From contig JAAERL010001167.1 of NCBI GenBank assembly GCA_024230435.1, positions 62,001 through 126,000 on the forward strand: 64,000 nt of DNA, given 5' to 3'. The notes under the pieces were generated by a model, which was not told the DNA's origin, made no database searches, and saw only the letters and a program-made list of their open reading frames with translations. This DNA is from Desulfobacteraceae bacterium (GTDB lineage: Bacteria; Desulfobacterota; Desulfobacteria; Desulfobacterales; Desulfosarcinaceae). Below are positions 61,311-64,000 of this stretch, piece after piece; within the stretch, counting starts at the first letter, position 1; every line of letters starts with the position of its first letter. The position numbers and the translations under genes are program-made.

Positions 61311-62927
61311 CTATTTTTTGCGTTTCGCGTGACAGGCCGTGCAATCACGAGACGCAGGTTTTTCAAGTTTCATTTGATCATGACACTCAATGCATTGCTG
61401 GTGATAGGCTGCCATCAGCCCCGGCCGGGTCAGATTCAATGCTTCTGAACTGCGTCCGTGGCAACTGCCGCATTGAGGCGGTTTCAGAGATGCAGGGCTG
61501 TTGTGATGACACCCCTGGCACAACGTCATGGGTTCGCCATGGAAGTATCCCGCTAAATTGCTGTCTTTGGTCAGCTCAACCAATTTTAACACAATTTTGC
61601 GATGGGGCAGCTCCACGGGCTCATATTGGTCTGCCAATTTTTTAATCTTCACTTTTTCGGGAATATCGTCAAGGGCCACTGTTTCCCGCACCGGCTCGCG
61701 CCCGGACAGCATTTCCATGGCGTAGGCTGCAGTCTGTTCTTCTTCCGGTGCAACAGATGAGGTACGGTCCGGCGCAGCAGGCGTATCCGGACCTGCCTTG
61801 ATATGACAGGTGCGGCAGCTGTTTTTAGAAGCTATTGTTTTGCTTTCAGGAATACTATGGTGACATCCGGCGCATTCAGTCTGCTCTTTTCGCAAATTAT
61901 GGCAGCCCACACAGCTTATCGCAGAGTCTTTTTTGTGCATAGCCTGGGACAGCTTTACCAGGTTGCCGTCCTTATGGCCGTTGATGGTATGGCACTCGGC
62001 GCAGGCTTTCAAATCGGCGTGATGACATATCCGGCAACTCTGATTATAGGCCTCGTGCGCTTTATGATCGAAAGGCGCCCGCTCCATGTAATCGTGCTGT
62101 GTGGACGGCATCTCATCCTTGCGAAAATTTTTTACCATAACAATGCTGGGCTGCTCGCGCTCCATGCGCGGAACATCAGCGATTACCTTAATAAGCGCCT
62201 GCTGCTTTGGATCATGACACCCGGCGCATTGCAAAGGGCCTGAATCTATATTCCGAGCTGATTTCAGCCGATGGCAATCCAAACAGGCCATGTGGGAAGC
62301 AATGCGGTTAGAAACCCTGTTTTGCTCACTCTCGTGTTTGTGGCAATAAAGACAGGCTCCCTCTTTACCCTTGGCATAAAAAAGTTTTTTACTATTCTCA
62401 TTGTATTCATGGTGGCAAAATTCACACTTTTTATCGTTGGCCATGACATGACGGTAATGCAACGATTTGTCCAGCTCAATAGCCTGCCAGGCCTTGGCGG
62501 CAGGCGAGTCTTGGATGTGGCATTGTCCACAGGTTTCCGGGCCGGCCTTCTTGCCGTCCTTGCGCATTTGGGCATGGCAGCCAATACATTCATTATGGTA
62601 GATGTCCATACCCGCATTTTTCGTGACATCTTCTTTGCGCTTGAATTTAATGGACATCTTATCATCGGTGATTTGATGACAAGCAGTGCAGTCTTTGTTT
62701 TCGCCGGCAAGCGCCTCAGTGTGCCTGTCATGATAAAACGGCACTGCCGGACGCTCAAGAGCGCCGAACTGTTTGAGACTGCCGATCAGAATCAAATCAG
62801 CCCCGCCTTTGTCTTCAGGTACCTCTTTACTTGCCACGGCCATCACCGTAAAAGAACCCGCCAGTATGACCAGGCCCGCTGCCAGAGTCCCCATAACGAT
62901 TCGTTGGATTCTTTTTTTCACCATCAT
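61311..62927 (-). CDS. hmcA: High-molecular-weight 16-haem cytochrome c
   Basis: 538 residues from ATG 62927 (AAGGA upstream). A signal peptide (about 1-32) exports it to the periplasm. I count sixteen CxxCH haem-binding motifs (the first CTACH, the last CTACH), the number found in HmcA. Many extra His residues provide second axial ligands. It accepts electrons from hydrogenases through cytochrome c3 and feeds the membrane complex. A Pro/Glu-rich linker near 400-440 separates the first twelve haems from the last four. Confidence 0.93.
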   Translation of the reverse strand: MMVKKRIQRIVMGTLAAGLVILAGSFTVMAVASKEVPEDKGGADLILIGSLKQFGALERPAVPFYHDRHTEALAGENKDCTACHQITDDKMSIKFKRKEDVTKNAGMDIYHNECIGCHAQMRKDGKKAGPETCGQCHIQDSPAAKAWQAIELDKSLHYRHVMANDKKCEFCHHEYNENSKKLFYAKGKEGACLYCHKHESEQNRVSNRIASHMACLDCHRLKSARNIDSGPLQCAGCHDPKQQALIKVIADVPRMEREQPSIVMVKNFRKDEMPSTQHDYMERAPFDHKAHEAYNQSCRICHHADLKACAECHTINGHKDGNLVKLSQAMHKKDSAISCVGCHNLRKEQTECAGCHHSIPESKTIASKNSCRTCHIKAGPDTPAAPDRTSSVAPEEEQTAAYAMEMLSGREPVRETVALDDIPEKVKIKKLADQYEPVELPHRKIVLKLVELTKDSNLAGYFHGEPMTLCQGCHHNSPASLKPPQCGSCHGRSSEALNLTRPGLMAAYHQQCIECHDQMKLEKPASRDCTACHAKRKK

Positions 62928-62973
62928 CTCAAATCCTTGCATGCACACAAACTCCTTGACGCACACTACGCGC

Positions 62974-63423
62974 TCATTCAACCGGTGCTTGTTTCAATGC
63001 AATGTCCGTCTCATTGCTATCGAGCAGGTCTTGCATCGTTGTTTGATCGTATATGTCAAACGCTGCGGCTTTGACTTTTTGCCACAGCTTTAAAAATCCG
63101 CAATTATCGAAAAAGGGACATGTCTTTTGGGAAACACAAGCCAAACAAGCGGTGGCGTCCCGATCCCTTTGTAAATACCGCAACACATCACCCACTGTAA
63201 TCTGCGAAGGTGAACGGGTAAGTGAATAGCCACCGTAAACTCCACGCTTAGCCTCCACAATTCCGCTTCCTTTGAATTGATTGAGAATCACTTCCAAAAA
63301 ACGGTGCGGTATAACCTGAACATCAGCTATGGTAGAAATCTTAATGGGTCCTTCGTCTTTACGCCTGGACAGTTCGTAAATTGCGCGCAAAGCATATTGG
63401 CCCTTTTTTGACGGTATCAGCAT
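62974..63423 (-). CDS. rrf2: Rrf2-family transcriptional regulator
   Basis: 149 residues. Winged helix with KKGQYALRAIYELS and the Rrf2 signature RGVYGGYSL, then three Cys in CLACVSQKTC and FDNC (about 96-113) that could ligate an Fe-S cluster as in IscR/NsrR. In Desulfovibrio Rrf2 represses hmc and lies at the operon's 3' end; here it is the first gene, 46 bp before hmcA, with its own operator-like palindrome upstream. Confidence 0.9.
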   Translation of the reverse strand: MLIPSKKGQYALRAIYELSRRKDEGPIKISTIADVQVIPHRFLEVILNQFKGSGIVEAKRGVYGGYSLTRSPSQITVGDVLRYLQRDRDATACLACVSQKTCPFFDNCGFLKLWQKVKAAAFDIYDQTTMQDLLDSNETDIALKQAPVE

Positions 63424-63450
63424 TCGAAGGTATCAGCTTCCTTAATTATG

Positions 63451-63499
63451 TTGTCGGCAAATCCCGACAAATATAGTCAAGAAGGCAATTGCAAGTCAA
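63451..63499 (-). promoter_or_regulatory. Promoter and Rrf2-type operator of the hmc operon
   Basis: On the reverse strand TTGACT (63494-63499) and TATATT (63470-63475) are 18 bp apart. Immediately downstream TTGTCGG (63464-63470 reversed) and CCGACAA (63451-63457) form a perfect 7-bp inverted repeat with a 6-bp spacer, just where an autoregulatory repressor would block initiation. Confidence 0.65.
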
Positions 63500-63962
63500 C
63501 CCAATTTTTATCGATTGCAAAAAAAATCTAACCTTACCATGACATAACAGAAACAGACTCTAAGAACGCAAAAGTCAAAGCCATATCGATCAAGTCTGGC
63601 AACAGTGGGATATTTACAGTCTCCAGGATCCTAAGCTCATCCGCCAAATCCATCTGGCAACTTTATTGCCATGTGACAACTTTGTTGCCTATTCGCTTGA
63701 TGCTACAGCCAAAAAAACCTCTAAAAAACGGGCTCCTCCACAAATTCAAAATTAGGCATAGTACTTGCTATACTCCAGAAAAGCGACAAATGGTTCGGCC
63801 CATTAAAAACCGTTTTGTATTATTAAGCCAAGCTGCCCAAAATATTCCGGTTAACAATCCGGCCCAGGCTTTGAGATCCTGACTGGATAAGGTCATAGTA
63901 TTTTGCCGGCACATTAGGGCAACGAAATTTTTTTAAAAAAGCAATATCTAGGAGGACACCAT
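63500..63962. other. Divergent intergenic region
   Basis: Holds a family B repeat copy (63541-63630). A forward open frame at 63673-63882 has no good ribosome site and no recognisable features, so it is not called. AGGAGG at 63950-63955 serves the final partial gene. Confidence 0.5.
63541..63630 (+). repeat. Dispersed repeat family B copy
   Basis: CATAACAGAAACAGA, AAAGCCATATCGATCAAG, TCTGGCAACAGTGGGATATT and TACAGTCTCCAGGA correspond to the family tail. Confidence 0.6.
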
Positions 63963-64000
63963 ATGAACACGAAACTATCAAATCAGATCGATAAAATTAC
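63963..64000 (+). CDS. Start of an unidentified gene, cut by the window end
   Basis: ATG 63963 with a perfect AGGAGG seven bases upstream; the first residues are MNTKLSNQIDKI. Too short to identify. Confidence 0.6.
   Translation, partial: MNTKLSNQIDKI

Noticed and set aside
62271-63074. 267-residue forward open frame opposite hmcA
   Set aside because: The reverse strand encodes sixteen regularly spaced haem motifs, so the forward frame is a shadow.
63673-63882. 69-residue forward open frame
   Set aside because: No ribosome site, no recognisable motif, located in repeat-rich spacer.

Overview
The window looks like a chromosome segment of a moderately AT-rich, Gram-negative, anaerobic sulfate reducer (Desulfobacterota). 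The strongest evidence is a complete hmc operon (16-haem cytochrome c, Tat-type iron-sulfur protein, NrfD-like protein, two membrane subunits and a CCG-domain iron-sulfur protein) led by an Rrf2 regulator. Supporting signs are a small dual-CxxC selenoprotein, a PxxKW cysteine-rich protein and Kdo/LPS genes. No rRNA, tRNA, CRISPR array or transposase gene was recognised.

Layout. 1-9.6 kb: tail of an NhaC-type antiporter, a phospholipase D-family lipoprotein, a hybrid histidine kinase, then a FadR-type regulator with a promoter/operator reaching a glycerol-3-phosphate dehydrogenase and an alkyl-DHAP-synthase-like flavoprotein. 9.6-12 kb: an orphan cobalamin riboswitch, a miniature inverted-repeat element and an unknown membrane protein. 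12-34 kb: housekeeping genes (nucleotide-sugar dehydrogenase, rluB, argJ, truA, chloride channel, aminotransferase, kdsD, PFK, waaA, LpoA-like protein, aldolase, Nudix, mazG, cvpA) interleaved with the selenoprotein, a PxxKW protein and a FlaG-like pair. 34-42.1 kb: a compact forward run phoH-pgpH-ybeY-pdxJ-like-nnr-tsaE-lysC. 42.3-52.2 kb: an accessory island with a 1,663-residue repeat protein, a protein carrying what looks like a circularly permuted OTU cysteine-protease domain, a small coupled gene, and a secreted LVIVD-repeat protein between two miniature elements. 52.2-63.4 kb: the reverse-strand hmc operon with a trailing unknown protein, tandem universal stress protein, receiver protein and histidine kinase. 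The last bases begin another forward gene.

The intergenic DNA carries at least three dispersed repeat families. The clearest is a 157-172 bp element (six complete copies, one solo end) with terminal inverted repeats and intact 3-bp TWA target duplications. One copy lies inside the hmc operon between hmcC and hmcD, one inside another repeat, and two bracket the LVIVD gene.

Most interesting: (1) an in-frame UGA between two CxxC pairs, followed by a SelB-type hairpin, in a 62-residue gene that simple ORF calling misses; (2) the permuted OTU-like protein next to a giant repeat protein; (3) a PdxJ homologue that has lost several catalytic residues; (4) the riboswitch without a B12 gene; (5) the mobile-element family and its placement. 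Function calls rest on motifs read by eye, without database searches.
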